From Streptomyces vinaceus (GTDB taxonomy: Bacteria; Actinomycetota; Actinomycetes; Streptomycetales; Streptomycetaceae): a stretch of 64,000 nt of DNA. How positions within the stretch are numbered: position 1 is the first letter of the stretch; the number at the start of each line of letters is the position of its first letter. The translations under genes were made by a program, and so were the position numbers. The stretch lies in NCBI RefSeq assembly GCF_008704935.1, contig NZ_CP023692.1, positions 4,617,001 through 4,681,000 of the forward strand. Reading direction: 5' to 3'. Below the pieces are notes generated by a model. That model ran no database searches and was not told the origin of the DNA. It was given only the letters and a program-made list of their open reading frames with translations. Positions 8,561 through 17,157 of this stretch are shown in pieces.

Positions 8561-10902
8561 GCGGGCACGACGCGGCCACGGCCACGACGACGGTATCGGT
8601 CGCCACGGGCGCCTCGGCCGCCGCGGCGCCCGAGGCGGGCGAGCAGGAGGTGCCGCGCGGCATCGGGGCCTCCGTGCCCGCCGCCGACACCCGCGCCAAG
8701 AGCGAGGGCACCTTCCCGTACGCCGCCGACCTGTGGGCCGAGGGCCTCCTGTGGGCCGCCGTCCTGCGCTCCCCCCACGCCCACGCCCGCATCCTCTCCA
8801 TCGACACCTCCGCGGCCGCCGCCATGCCCGGCGTGCGCGCCGTCGTCACCCACGCCGACGTCCCCGGCGCCACCACCCACGGCCGCCGCATCGCCGACCG
8901 GCCCGTCTTCGCCCACGACGTCGTGCGCCACCACGGCGAGCCCATCGCCGCCGTCGCCGCCGACCACCCGGACACCGCCCGCCTCGCCGCCGCCGCGATC
9001 GCCGTCGAGTACGAGCTGCTGGACGCGGTGACGGACCCCGAGCAGTCCTTCGGCGCCCCCGCCCTGCACCCCGACGGCAACCTGATCCGGCACATCCCGC
9101 TCCGCTACGGCGACCCGGAGGCCACCGGCGAGGTCGTCGTCGAGGGCCTGTACCGGATCGGCCGCCAGGACCCCGCGCCCATCGGCGCGGAAGCCGGGCT
9201 CGCCGTACCGCGGCCGGACGGCGGCGTGGAGATCTACACCGCCTCCACCGACCCCCACCTGGACCGCGACCTGGCGGCGGCCTGCTTCGGCCTCGAACCG
9301 GACCGGGTGCGCGTCGTCGTCACCGGCGTCCCGGGCGCCACGGCCGACCGCGAGGACGCGGCCTTCCAACTGCCCCTGGGCCTGCTGGCGCTGCGCACCG
9401 GCTACCCGGTCAAGCTGGCCGCCACCCGCGAGGAGTCCTTCCTCGGCCACACCCACCGCCACCCGACGCTGCTGCGCTACCGCCACCACGCGGACGCGGA
9501 GGGGCGGCTGGTCAAGGTCGAGGCCCAGATCCTGATGGACGCGGGCGCGTACGCGGACTCGTCGGCGGAGTCGCTGGCGGCGGCGGTGGCGTTCGCGTGC
9601 GGTCCGTACGTGGTCCCGCACGCCTTCGTCGAGGGCTGGGCGGTCCGTACGAACAACCCGCCGTCGGGCCACGTGCGGGGCGAGGGCGCGATGCAGGTCT
9701 GCGCCGCGTACGAGGGCCAGATGGACAAGCTCGCGGCCGCCCTCGGCATCGACGGCGCCGAGCTGCGCCTGCGCAACGTACTGGCGACCGGCGACCTGCT
9801 GCCCACGGGCCAGACGGTGACCTGCCCGGCCCCCGTGGCCGAACTCCTGCGCGCGGTACGCGATCACGAGCTCCCTTCCCTCCCGAAGGACACCCCGGAG
9901 GAGGAGTGGCTGCTGCCCGGCGGCCTGGAGGGCGCGGGCGAGCCGGGCGCGGTGCGGCGCGGGGTCGGGTACGGCGTGGGCATGGTCCACATGCTCGGCG
10001 CGGAGGGCACGGACGAGGTCTCGACGGCGACCGTCAAGGTCGTCGACGGGTCGGCGACGGTCATCTGCGCCGCCGTCGACACCGGGCAGGGCTTCTCCAC
10101 GCTCGCCCGCCAGATCGTCCAGGAGATCCTGGGCGTGGACGAGGTCGTGACGGCCCCGGTCGACACCGACCAGCCACCGGCGGGACCGGCGGCGCACGGC
10201 CGGCACACGTGGGTGAGCGGGGGCGCGGTGGAGCGCGCGGCGAAGATGGTGCGCACCCAGCTCCTCCAGCCGATGGCCCACAAGCTGGGCATGTCGACGG
10301 AACTCCTGCAGATCCAGGACGGCCGGATCACGTCCTACGACGGCGCGTTCTCGACGACGGTCGCGGAGGCGATGGCCGGCAAGGAACTGTGGGCGACGGC
10401 CCAGTGCCGCCCGCACCCGACGGAGCCCCTGGACGGCGACGGCCAGGGCGACGCCTTCGTCGGCCTCGCGTTCTGCGCGATCCGCGCGGTGGTGGACGTG
10501 GACATCGAGCTCGGGTCGGTCCGCGTGGTCGAACTGGCGGTGGCGCAGGACGTGGGCCGCGTCCTCAACCCCCGCCAGCTGGAAGCCCGTATCGAAGCGG
10601 GCGTCACGCAGGGCGTGGGCGCGGCGCTGACGGAGAACCTCCGCTCGGTGTCGGGCCTGGTCCGCCACCCGGACCTGACGGGCTACGCGCTGCCGACGTC
10701 GCTGGACGCGCCGGTGGTCCGGATCGTCAAACTGGTCGAAGAGCGGGACGTGGTGGCCCCGTTCGGGGCGAAGGCGGCGAGCGCGATCCCGGTGGTGACG
10801 ACGCCGGCGGCGGTGGCCTCGGCGGTGCGCGCGGCCACGGGCCGCCCGGTGAACAGGCTCCCGATCCGGCCATCGGCGGCGGTCGCGGCGTCCAACTCGT
10901 GA
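8557..10902 (+). CDS. molybdopterin-binding large subunit of the molybdenum hydroxylase, motif-poor
   Basis: A 781-residue homologue of xanthine dehydrogenase and aldehyde oxidase large subunits. GTG at 8557 overlaps the previous stop as GTGA and follows GGAGG. The fold is recognisable from the N-terminal hammerhead (TFPYAADLWAEGLLWAAVLR, VVTHADVPGA) through VRGEGAMQVCAAYEGQMDKL to VAQDVGRVLNPRQLEARIEA. Two canonical cofactor-site motifs are altered. Where relatives have GGGFGGKED there is VPGATADRED, near residue 265. Where relatives have GAKGVGEGG, including the catalytic Glu, there is GAKAASAIP, near residue 742. Family membership is clear, but ordinary hydroxylase activity is doubtful. 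No XdhC-type chaperone is adjacent. Confidence 0.85.
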   Translation: MSGHDAATATTTVSVATGASAAAAPEAGEQEVPRGIGASVPAADTRAKSEGTFPYAADLWAEGLLWAAVLRSPHAHARILSIDTSAAAAMPGVRAVVTHADVPGATTHGRRIADRPVFAHDVVRHHGEPIAAVAADHPDTARLAAAAIAVEYELLDAVTDPEQSFGAPALHPDGNLIRHIPLRYGDPEATGEVVVEGLYRIGRQDPAPIGAEAGLAVPRPDGGVEIYTASTDPHLDRDLAAACFGLEPDRVRVVVTGVPGATADREDAAFQLPLGLLALRTGYPVKLAATREESFLGHTHRHPTLLRYRHHADAEGRLVKVEAQILMDAGAYADSSAESLAAAVAFACGPYVVPHAFVEGWAVRTNNPPSGHVRGEGAMQVCAAYEGQMDKLAAALGIDGAELRLRNVLATGDLLPTGQTVTCPAPVAELLRAVRDHELPSLPKDTPEEEWLLPGGLEGAGEPGAVRRGVGYGVGMVHMLGAEGTDEVSTATVKVVDGSATVICAAVDTGQGFSTLARQIVQEILGVDEVVTAPVDTDQPPAGPAAHGRHTWVSGGAVERAAKMVRTQLLQPMAHKLGMSTELLQIQDGRITSYDGAFSTTVAEAMAGKELWATAQCRPHPTEPLDGDGQGDAFVGLAFCAIRAVVDVDIELGSVRVVELAVAQDVGRVLNPRQLEARIEAGVTQGVGAALTENLRSVSGLVRHPDLTGYALPTSLDAPVVRIVKLVEERDVVAPFGAKAASAIPVVTTPAAVASAVRAATGRPVNRLPIRPSAAVAASNS

Positions 10903-10916
10903 CCGTGTGACCCGCA

Positions 10917-10928
10917 TTGCACGTGCAA
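10917..10928. promoter_or_regulatory. perfect palindrome upstream of the WXG operon
   Basis: TTGCACGTGCAA is a perfect 12-base palindrome in the gap between the Mo-subunit stop and the candidate promoter at 10937. A second short dyad (CAACC-CTGA-GGTTG) follows and reaches the -35 element. A repressor or activator site is inferred from position only. Confidence 0.4.
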
Positions 10929-10936
10929 CCCTGAGG

Positions 10937-10965
10937 TTGGGACTGTCGGTACCGGTCGCTAGAGT
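10937..10965 (+). promoter_or_regulatory. sigma-70-type promoter of the WXG/mycosin operon
   Basis: TTGGGA at 10937-10942 and TAGAGT at 10960-10965 are 17 bases apart, close to the Streptomyces housekeeping (HrdB) consensus. The first gene starts at 11071, leaving a leader of about 100 bases. Confidence 0.55.
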
Positions 10966-11070
10966 GATCGGTAAGACGTAGTACGTGCGCGATTGAACGG
11001 GTGCGAACGGGGAGGGGCCGCGGCGCGAGCGCCGCGACCCCGGGGATTTCGGGGAGTCGGGGAGGCCATC

Positions 11071-11607
11071 GTGGCAGAGGAGAAGGCACCGGACGGCGGC
11101 CTGGCGGGGCTACCGAGCCTCGGATCGGGCCTGGCGGACGCGATCAGGAAGCAGGCGGCCTCGCAGCAGGCCGCGGCCGACCTGAAGGTCGAGCACGACA
11201 CGCTGGCCGAGTACCAGAAGATGGTCGACGACCTCCTGGACGACCTCACGGGCTCGGCCGCGGACCACAAGAAGCTGGCGACGAACACCCTGCCGGCGGC
11301 GAAGCTGGGCTCGGGCTTCCCGGAGGCCGAAGCCCTCTTCAAGTCGTACACGACGGTGGTCACGGAGCTGGAGAAGCTCTCGAAGGGCCTGGCGGGGACG
11401 ATCGAGGCGTTGGGAATCGCGATTCTCTCCGCAGGCAATGGCTACATCGGTGTGGATGAAGAGACGAAGCGTCGGATGGTGGCTCTGGCGAAGACGGCGG
11501 AGGCGGAGTACGACCCGAAGCGCGACCCGTATATGGAAGAGAAGCGCAAGCTGGAGGCCTCGAAGCACGCTGGCTCCGAGACGGGTGGCAAGGGGGGTAA
11601 CCACTGA
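11071..11607 (+). CDS. small helical protein, first gene of the WXG/mycosin operon
   Basis: A 178-residue protein I do not recognise by name. It is predominantly helical and charged, with no signal peptide or membrane segment. Examples are SQQAAADLKVEHDTLAEYQK followed by FKSYTTVVTELEKLSKGLA, then a short hydrophobic stretch LGIAILSAGNGYIGVDEETK. Length and helical hairpin character resemble ESX-secretion-associated proteins. The start is GTG at 11071 after GGGGAGG. Its TGA overlaps the ATG of the next gene by one base (TGATG), so the two are coupled and probably partner proteins. Confidence 0.7.
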   Translation: MAEEKAPDGGLAGLPSLGSGLADAIRKQAASQQAAADLKVEHDTLAEYQKMVDDLLDDLTGSAADHKKLATNTLPAAKLGSGFPEAEALFKSYTTVVTELEKLSKGLAGTIEALGIAILSAGNGYIGVDEETKRRMVALAKTAEAEYDPKRDPYMEEKRKLEASKHAGSETGGKGGNH

Positions 11608-13040
11608 TGGCGACGAATTTCGAGGGCTACTCGCACCAGAAGCTGCGTGAGATGCGGGCCGCGCTGGACCCGACGGCGGTCAAGGACCGTGCCGACCGTC
11701 TGCAGAAGGCCTCCGAGGACATCGCGAAGATCGCGGAGAAGCTCAAGAACCACCGGGTCACCGGTTGGGAGGGCGAAGCGGCGACGGCCTTCCAGGAATG
11801 GGTAGGCCGGGCGGGCAACGCGACGCTGCGGTTGAGCGAGTACAGCGCGACGGGCTCGAAGTGGATGGGCGACACCGTCCAGAAGATGATCGAGGCGCGG
11901 GACATGCCCGCGTACGACACGAAGGCCGCCGAGAACCTGGAAGCGGCCCGCAAGGCACACAACGACCCGGACGCGCAGCAGATTGCCACCCAGGAGCGGA
12001 GCAAGCTCGACGCGGACCACCGCGAGTCGATCCGGTTGATGAACAACCTGGCGCAGTCGTACGAACTGTCCTACGGCCAGATGGACAAGGCGGAGATCCC
12101 GACGTTCCCGCCACCGCCGGCGGTATTCGTGCCAGAGGGCCGCTTTGACGGGGAAGACATGGCTCGTCCAGGTGGCGGTTCGGGGTCCGGGACCCACGCG
12201 CCATATGGGACGTCAGCCCCCGATGGCAGCCGATCCGAGAACGGGCTGGGCTTGGCGCCAGGGCACCAGCCGAAGGAGGATGGCACCCCGACTCCGACGA
12301 CAGTCCACACGCCCACGTCCGGGACTCCGGACCGTGACGTGGATGTGGACATCGACCACGTTTCGACTCTGCCGCCGCCCACGACGACCTTGCCTCCGAC
12401 GACGGGTATGCCGGTCCCCAACCTCCCGGTGGGTCCGGGGCCTGGACCCGTCGTTCCCATCCCGCCCCTGGGCCTCCCGCCAGTCACCGGCAAGACGGGC
12501 CTTGGCCCCGGCCTTGGCCCCGGAATTGGCCAGGTACCGAACCTCGGTCCGGGCGGCACCGGAGTCGGTAAGGTCGGCCCGATCTCCGGTCTGCCCGCGC
12601 GGGATTCCGGCATCATGGGCGGCCGCGCTGTCCCGACCAGCGGACCCAGCGCGGGTATCCCGCGCGGAACGGTCATCGGCAACGAAGGCACGCAGACCGG
12701 CCGCGGCATGATGGGCGGCGGCCCTCACGGCGGTGGCGGTGCCCATGCAGGCGGCGTGAGCGGTTCTCCGGCACGTCGACTGGCCTCGGAGCCGGGCGGC
12801 ATCGTGGGCGGACGCCAGGCTGCGTCAGGCGGACGCCTTGCCGCCGGCGGTCAGCCGTTCACTCAGGGCGGTTCAGGGCTCGTACGCAACGGCAGCGGTG
12901 CCATGGGCCACGCGGGTGCCGGTGTACGAACTCAGGGCAGCCGTCGTGAGGAACAGGGCGGCGAGCGCCCCGACTACCTGGTCGAGGACGAAGAGACCTG
13001 GCAGGGCAACCGTCGCGTTGCCCCGCCGGTGATCGACTGA
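11607..13040 (+). CDS. WXG100-domain protein with a Pro/Gly-rich tail
   Basis: A 477-residue protein. Residues 1-150 form a WXG100-like helical hairpin with the turn motif Trp-Glu-Gly in NHRVTGWEGEAATAFQEWVG near residue 52; this fold marks substrates of type VII (ESX) secretion. Residues about 185-450 are low-complexity Gly/Pro/Thr sequence (LGPGLGPGIGQVPNLGPGGT and similar), resembling the linker tails of actinobacterial PPE-like proteins. The C-terminus is charged (YLVEDEETWQGNRR). No signal peptide is present. Its neighbours suggest export by an ESX machine encoded elsewhere. Confidence 0.78.
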   Translation: MATNFEGYSHQKLREMRAALDPTAVKDRADRLQKASEDIAKIAEKLKNHRVTGWEGEAATAFQEWVGRAGNATLRLSEYSATGSKWMGDTVQKMIEARDMPAYDTKAAENLEAARKAHNDPDAQQIATQERSKLDADHRESIRLMNNLAQSYELSYGQMDKAEIPTFPPPPAVFVPEGRFDGEDMARPGGGSGSGTHAPYGTSAPDGSRSENGLGLAPGHQPKEDGTPTPTTVHTPTSGTPDRDVDVDIDHVSTLPPPTTTLPPTTGMPVPNLPVGPGPGPVVPIPPLGLPPVTGKTGLGPGLGPGIGQVPNLGPGGTGVGKVGPISGLPARDSGIMGGRAVPTSGPSAGIPRGTVIGNEGTQTGRGMMGGGPHGGGGAHAGGVSGSPARRLASEPGGIVGGRQAASGGRLAAGGQPFTQGGSGLVRNGSGAMGHAGAGVRTQGSRREEQGGERPDYLVEDEETWQGNRRVAPPVID

Positions 13041-13061
13041 GAAGAACGGACGTTGTACGGG

Positions 13062-14246
13062 ATGCACATGCGCAAGGCGACCGCGGCCGTCGTGGGCCTG
13101 CTGCTGGCTGGGGTCGCCGCGACCCCGGCCCATGCGGAGACCATTCGCTCCAAGCAGTGGCATCTCGACACCATGCAGGCTGAAGAGATCTGGAAGATCA
13201 GCAACGGCAAGGGTGTCACTGTCGCTGTGATCGACACTGGCGTGAACAGCATCCCGGAGCTGGAGGGGCAGGTCCTTCCCGGTGCAGCCTTTCCGGCTGG
13301 TGATGCCTCACTGGGGAGAGACACTGACTACGCCGGACACGGAACCGGCATGGCTGCAATCATCGCCGGAACGGGAAAGCACCCGAGTGGCGATGGCGCC
13401 TATGGACTCGCCCCCGGTGCCAAGATCCTCCCGATCCGTGTACCCGACACCTTGGAAAGCAACAACACCCCGGCTTTGGTTTCGGCCATTCGATACGCGG
13501 CGGACTCGGACGCCAAGGTCATCAATATCTCCCTGGGCAGGGCCGGTACACCCGAAGACGATCGGGAGCGAGCCGACGCGGTGAAGTACGCGGTCTCGAA
13601 GGGCAAGCTGATCTTTGCCGCTGTGGGCAATTCCGGAGATACGCTCAATGACGTCGAATACCCAGCTGCCACGCCCGGAGTCGTGGGTGTGGGTGCAGTG
13701 GATGCCATGGGCGATCCGACCAAGGAGACACAGCATGGACCGCAGGTAGACCTTTCTGCCCCGGGCATCGACATCGTCGCGGCATGCAAAGGGAAGACCG
13801 GCCTCTGCAAGACCCATGGCACGAGTGACGCATCAGGCCTCGCCTCCGCCTCCGCCGCGCTCCTCTGGTCCGCGCACCCCGACTGGACCAACAACCAGGT
13901 CCTCCGGGTCCTCCTGAACACCGCCGGCAAGCCGACCGACGGCTCCCAGCGCAACGACTACATCGGCTACGGGATCGTCCGGCCCCGGATCGCGGTGCCC
14001 AACCCCGGTGACCCCGGGCCGGCCGATGTGTATCCGCTGCCTGACCTGGCTGCCGCCGACGCGGCCAAGAACCCCTCGCCGTCCGTCGACGGCAAGGCGC
14101 CCGGCTCCGCGGCCCCCAAGCCGGCGCCCCAGGCCGAGGAGAAGAAGAGCGGCAGCTCCCTTCCCTGGATCGCACTCGGTCTGGGAGCCTGCGTGATCAT
14201 CGGCGGCGCCGTCACCGCGGTGCTCGTCCGGCGCCGGAGCCACTGA
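13062..14246 (+). CDS. mycosin-like S8 subtilisin protease, membrane-anchored
   Basis: A 394-residue serine protease of the MycP type. A signal peptide (residues about 3-24, ending TPAHA) precedes the catalytic domain. The triad is visible: Asp in VAVIDTGVNSIPEL near 50, His in DYAGHGTGMAAIIAG near 90, and Ser in THGTSDASGLASASAALLW near 255. A disordered Pro/Ala linker leads to one C-terminal membrane helix (WIALGLGACVIIGGAVTAVL) and RRRSH. Mycosins sit on the outer face of the membrane, where they stabilise type VII secretion machines and cleave some substrates. ATG at 13068 or TTG at 13053 are alternative starts; both keep the signal peptide. Confidence 0.85.
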   Translation: MHMRKATAAVVGLLLAGVAATPAHAETIRSKQWHLDTMQAEEIWKISNGKGVTVAVIDTGVNSIPELEGQVLPGAAFPAGDASLGRDTDYAGHGTGMAAIIAGTGKHPSGDGAYGLAPGAKILPIRVPDTLESNNTPALVSAIRYAADSDAKVINISLGRAGTPEDDRERADAVKYAVSKGKLIFAAVGNSGDTLNDVEYPAATPGVVGVGAVDAMGDPTKETQHGPQVDLSAPGIDIVAACKGKTGLCKTHGTSDASGLASASAALLWSAHPDWTNNQVLRVLLNTAGKPTDGSQRNDYIGYGIVRPRIAVPNPGDPGPADVYPLPDLAAADAAKNPSPSVDGKAPGSAAPKPAPQAEEKKSGSSLPWIALGLGACVIIGGAVTAVLVRRRSH

Positions 14247-14401
14247 CAGCGCGTACAAAACAAGCCAAACGACGGGGATCCGCTTCCCGCCCGCTCCTCG
14301 GGATGGGAGCCTGCCTGCTCACTCGGGCGGCCCCGTCCCTGCGGCGGCCGTAACCCCACATGCAGTTCAGCGTGTTAGACGCTGATGTGACACAGGGAGA
14401 A

Positions 14402-14833
14402 ATGCACGCGATGTCGTTCGACGAGGAATGGTCGGCGGCACGCGCCACGGCCGCCGCCAACGTCTCCATGCGGCTCAACCACGTACCCGTAGAACCGGGT
14501 GGCGGTGGCGGCGGTGACCTGGAGCTCAACCAGGACCACATCGGCGCCATCGGCTCCGAGGCGTACAAGCTGCACGCGCGGCTCCAGACCGACGGCAAGC
14601 ACGCCGCGACCGCAACCGGCGAGGCCGCCGGGGCGCTGACGAAGGAGAACTTCGCCAGCGGGGCGGCACTGCTGAAGCTCAACGCCACGTGGGAGAGTCA
14701 GGTGAAGACCCTCGTGGCCGCCTGCGCGAACATCTCGAACGGCCTTAACTACTCGCTCAAGTCCCACGCCCAGGACGAGCAGCAGTTGCACGCCGACTTC
14801 ACCACGTCCGCGATCGACAAGTACCTCAAGTAG
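14402..14833 (+). CDS. ESX-like helical protein
   Basis: A 143-residue soluble helical protein, without a signal peptide, set between the mycosin gene and the 770-residue protein gene. The N-terminal part is Ala/Arg-rich helix (SFDEEWSAARATAAANVSMR), followed by a Gly-rich turn (VEPGGGGGGDLELNQ) and two further helices (ATWESQVKTLVAACANISNG). The two-helix plan and size suit a WXG100-class partner, but a strict WXG turn is not seen. The start is uncertain between ATG 14402 (GGGAG only 2-3 bases away) and ATG 14411 (spacing about 11). The next gene follows after 11 bases. Confidence 0.65.
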   Translation: MHAMSFDEEWSAARATAAANVSMRLNHVPVEPGGGGGGDLELNQDHIGAIGSEAYKLHARLQTDGKHAATATGEAAGALTKENFASGAALLKLNATWESQVKTLVAACANISNGLNYSLKSHAQDEQQLHADFTTSAIDKYLK

Positions 14834-14844
14834 GCGGCGCCTCC

Positions 14845-17157
14845 ATGCTGACGTACGAGAACGTGATGAACGCTCCCCTGGACAAGCTCCAGACGGCGGT
14901 CACGGACTGGAAGGCCATGGCCGACAAGCTGGGCGAGATGGCCGAGGCCGCTCGCAACGGCATGAAGGCCAAGGCCGACAAGGCCGAGTGGAGCGGGGTC
15001 ACCGCCGGTGTCGGGCGGGCGTTCGTCGACAAGACGGCCAAGGAGTTCGAGGACGCGGCCAAGGAGGCCAAGGGCGTCCACCAGCTCCTCAGCGACGGCC
15101 ACACCACCATCAAGACGGCCCGCGACGCGCTGAAGAAGGCCGTCGACGAGGAGGCCCCGGCCGCGGGGTTCCGCGTGGACGCGGCCGGCAAGGTCACCGC
15201 CGTCCCGATGGACCCGAAGACCGAGTACGCGGCCCGGCACGACCCGGACTACGCGGAGTTCAAGCGCAAGCAGGAGGAGAACCGCAAGGCCTGGCAGGCG
15301 AGGGTGGACCGGCTGGTCGAGGACTGTGCGGACGCCGACGACTCCCTGGCCCGCGCGCTGCGCGCGAACGTGGCGGACGACCACGACTTCTCCGCACCGA
15401 AGTACACCACCCTGGATGCCGAACAGGCCGACCGGGCGGCCGAGCTGATGAAGAAGCTCAGCAAGGAACCGGGCGGCGTGGCCCGCCACCCCGAGATGCT
15501 GCGCGAGCTGGAGGACCTGCTCGACGACAACCGCGACGACGCCGAGTTCGCGCCGGACTTCTACCGCAAGCTCGGCCCCGAAGGCACGCTTGAGGCGTAC
15601 GCGAAGCTGTCCATCGACGCGTCGACGCTGGGCGATGCGGGCAAGGACCGCCTGGCGATGGTCGGCAACATCCAGAACGACATGGGCGCCATGCTGGGTC
15701 TCGCGACCCAGAAGAGCTCGCCGAACCACCTGGATGCGGCATGGACGACCGGCCTGATGAAGGCCGGCCGCAAGGAGATGCAGGTCACCGGCGATCTGAC
15801 CAGCAGGATCTACGGTTACCAGGCGCTGGGCGCGCTGCTCCACGAGGGCAAGTACGACAAGGAGTTCCTGACCTCGGTCGGCCGCGACATGGTGGCGTTC
15901 GACCGCGAGAACCCGAAGGCCTGGGAGCACGGTGCCCCCTACGACCCGAAGACGGTGCTCAGCCAGGGCAAGGACGGCAGCCGGGGCTTCTACCCGCTGA
16001 CCGGCCTGATGGACGCGATGTCCCACAACCCGGACGCGGCGACGGCCTTCTTCAACGAGCCGGTCCGCCAGGACAGCAACGGCGACGGCGTCGTCACGAC
16101 GGCCGACAAGGTGGTCTCCGGCCAGCACGGCAAGGCCCGCGGCATGGTCGACTACATGCTCGACAAGGAGTCGTGGGCCGACGCCTTCGACCGGACGCCC
16201 ACCCACCCCTACGGCGAGGCGGGCCCGGCCCAGGAGGCCCTCGGCGGCGCCCTCGAAGCAGCCGTCTCGGGCCGCGTCCCGGGCGACGAGGACGCGAAGC
16301 CGGTCCCGCACACCAAGGAAATGACGGCGGTCATGGAACGCGTCGTCGAGAAGATCGGCGACAAGCCCGAGCTGGTCACCGGGAAGCTCGGCGAGGACGG
16401 CAGCGATCCCTTGAAGGGGCTGTCGGGGCACTTCGGCCAGATGGCCGCCGAGTACATGCCCGACATCCAGGCCTCGGCGGAGAACGGCAGTGGGATGATC
16501 AAGGCCAATGGGGTGATGGCCCAGTTCCACAAGGCGGACATGGCGGCCTTCATCGGCGCGGTGGGCCAGGACCCGGATGCGTACGGCGCCATGACCGCCT
16601 CCCAGCGCGCCTTCACGACCACGCTCGTCAACGACGTCATCGCGCATCGCGCGGAGTACGACGACGTGGACGCGGCGATCAAGAGCGCGGTTCACCCGGG
16701 CGGCCAGATCGCGGGCATCCTGTCCGAGGCGAGGGCCGAAGGCACGTTCGCCGAGAACGGCCATACGAAGGAAGAGTACGTAAAGGGCGTCGAGGACAAC
16801 GCCAAGTGGGTCAACCGGGCCATCAGCGCGGCAGGTGGCAAGTACCTGGAGATGGTCCCCCTGGCAGGGGATGTCGTCGAGTGGCTCCAGGAAGACATCA
16901 CCGAAGGCGTGGTCGAGCGGGCTACGAAGGACAAGGCCGAGAAGATCGGCGAGGCCAACCACAAGGCAGTGATCGACTACACGGATGCTCAGACGGAGGC
17001 CGGCCTGTCGGCAGCACAGTCGGTCCGGAAGGCGGCGGAAGGAACCGGTATGAACCAGCGAACCATCGATGCCCTCGCCGGTGTCGCTTCCACCGAGACC
17101 GCGAACGCCCATGCCGTCGGTCGAGGCCAGGTAGCGACGTCCAACGGCGGCTCCTGA
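14845..17157 (+). CDS. large WXG-type protein, putative type VII-linked effector or structural protein
   Basis: A 770-residue protein with no signal peptide. Residues 1-110 are long helices with a Trp-Ser-Gly turn (KAEWSGVTAGVGRAFVDKTA, near residue 50), like WXG/LXG modules. The middle (about 180-560) is helical with conserved-looking blocks such as YGYQALGALLHEGKYDKEFL and FYPLTGLMDAMSHNPDAATA, and an EF-hand-like loop DSNGDGVVTTAD near 412. The C-terminal part has a hydrophobic segment YLEMVPLAGDVVEWLQ. The overall plan recalls large DUF6571-type Streptomyces proteins, a tentative match from memory. It overlaps the downstream lipoprotein gene by one base (TGATG). Confidence 0.65.
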   Translation: MLTYENVMNAPLDKLQTAVTDWKAMADKLGEMAEAARNGMKAKADKAEWSGVTAGVGRAFVDKTAKEFEDAAKEAKGVHQLLSDGHTTIKTARDALKKAVDEEAPAAGFRVDAAGKVTAVPMDPKTEYAARHDPDYAEFKRKQEENRKAWQARVDRLVEDCADADDSLARALRANVADDHDFSAPKYTTLDAEQADRAAELMKKLSKEPGGVARHPEMLRELEDLLDDNRDDAEFAPDFYRKLGPEGTLEAYAKLSIDASTLGDAGKDRLAMVGNIQNDMGAMLGLATQKSSPNHLDAAWTTGLMKAGRKEMQVTGDLTSRIYGYQALGALLHEGKYDKEFLTSVGRDMVAFDRENPKAWEHGAPYDPKTVLSQGKDGSRGFYPLTGLMDAMSHNPDAATAFFNEPVRQDSNGDGVVTTADKVVSGQHGKARGMVDYMLDKESWADAFDRTPTHPYGEAGPAQEALGGALEAAVSGRVPGDEDAKPVPHTKEMTAVMERVVEKIGDKPELVTGKLGEDGSDPLKGLSGHFGQMAAEYMPDIQASAENGSGMIKANGVMAQFHKADMAAFIGAVGQDPDAYGAMTASQRAFTTTLVNDVIAHRAEYDDVDAAIKSAVHPGGQIAGILSEARAEGTFAENGHTKEEYVKGVEDNAKWVNRAISAAGGKYLEMVPLAGDVVEWLQEDITEGVVERATKDKAEKIGEANHKAVIDYTDAQTEAGLSAAQSVRKAAEGTGMNQRTIDALAGVASTETANAHAVGRGQVATSNGGS

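Noticed and set aside
5538..10902. Functional xanthine dehydrogenase operon named xdhBAC
   Set aside because: The Mo subunit lacks canonical active-site motifs and no XdhC chaperone is present, so a firm substrate or name is not justified.
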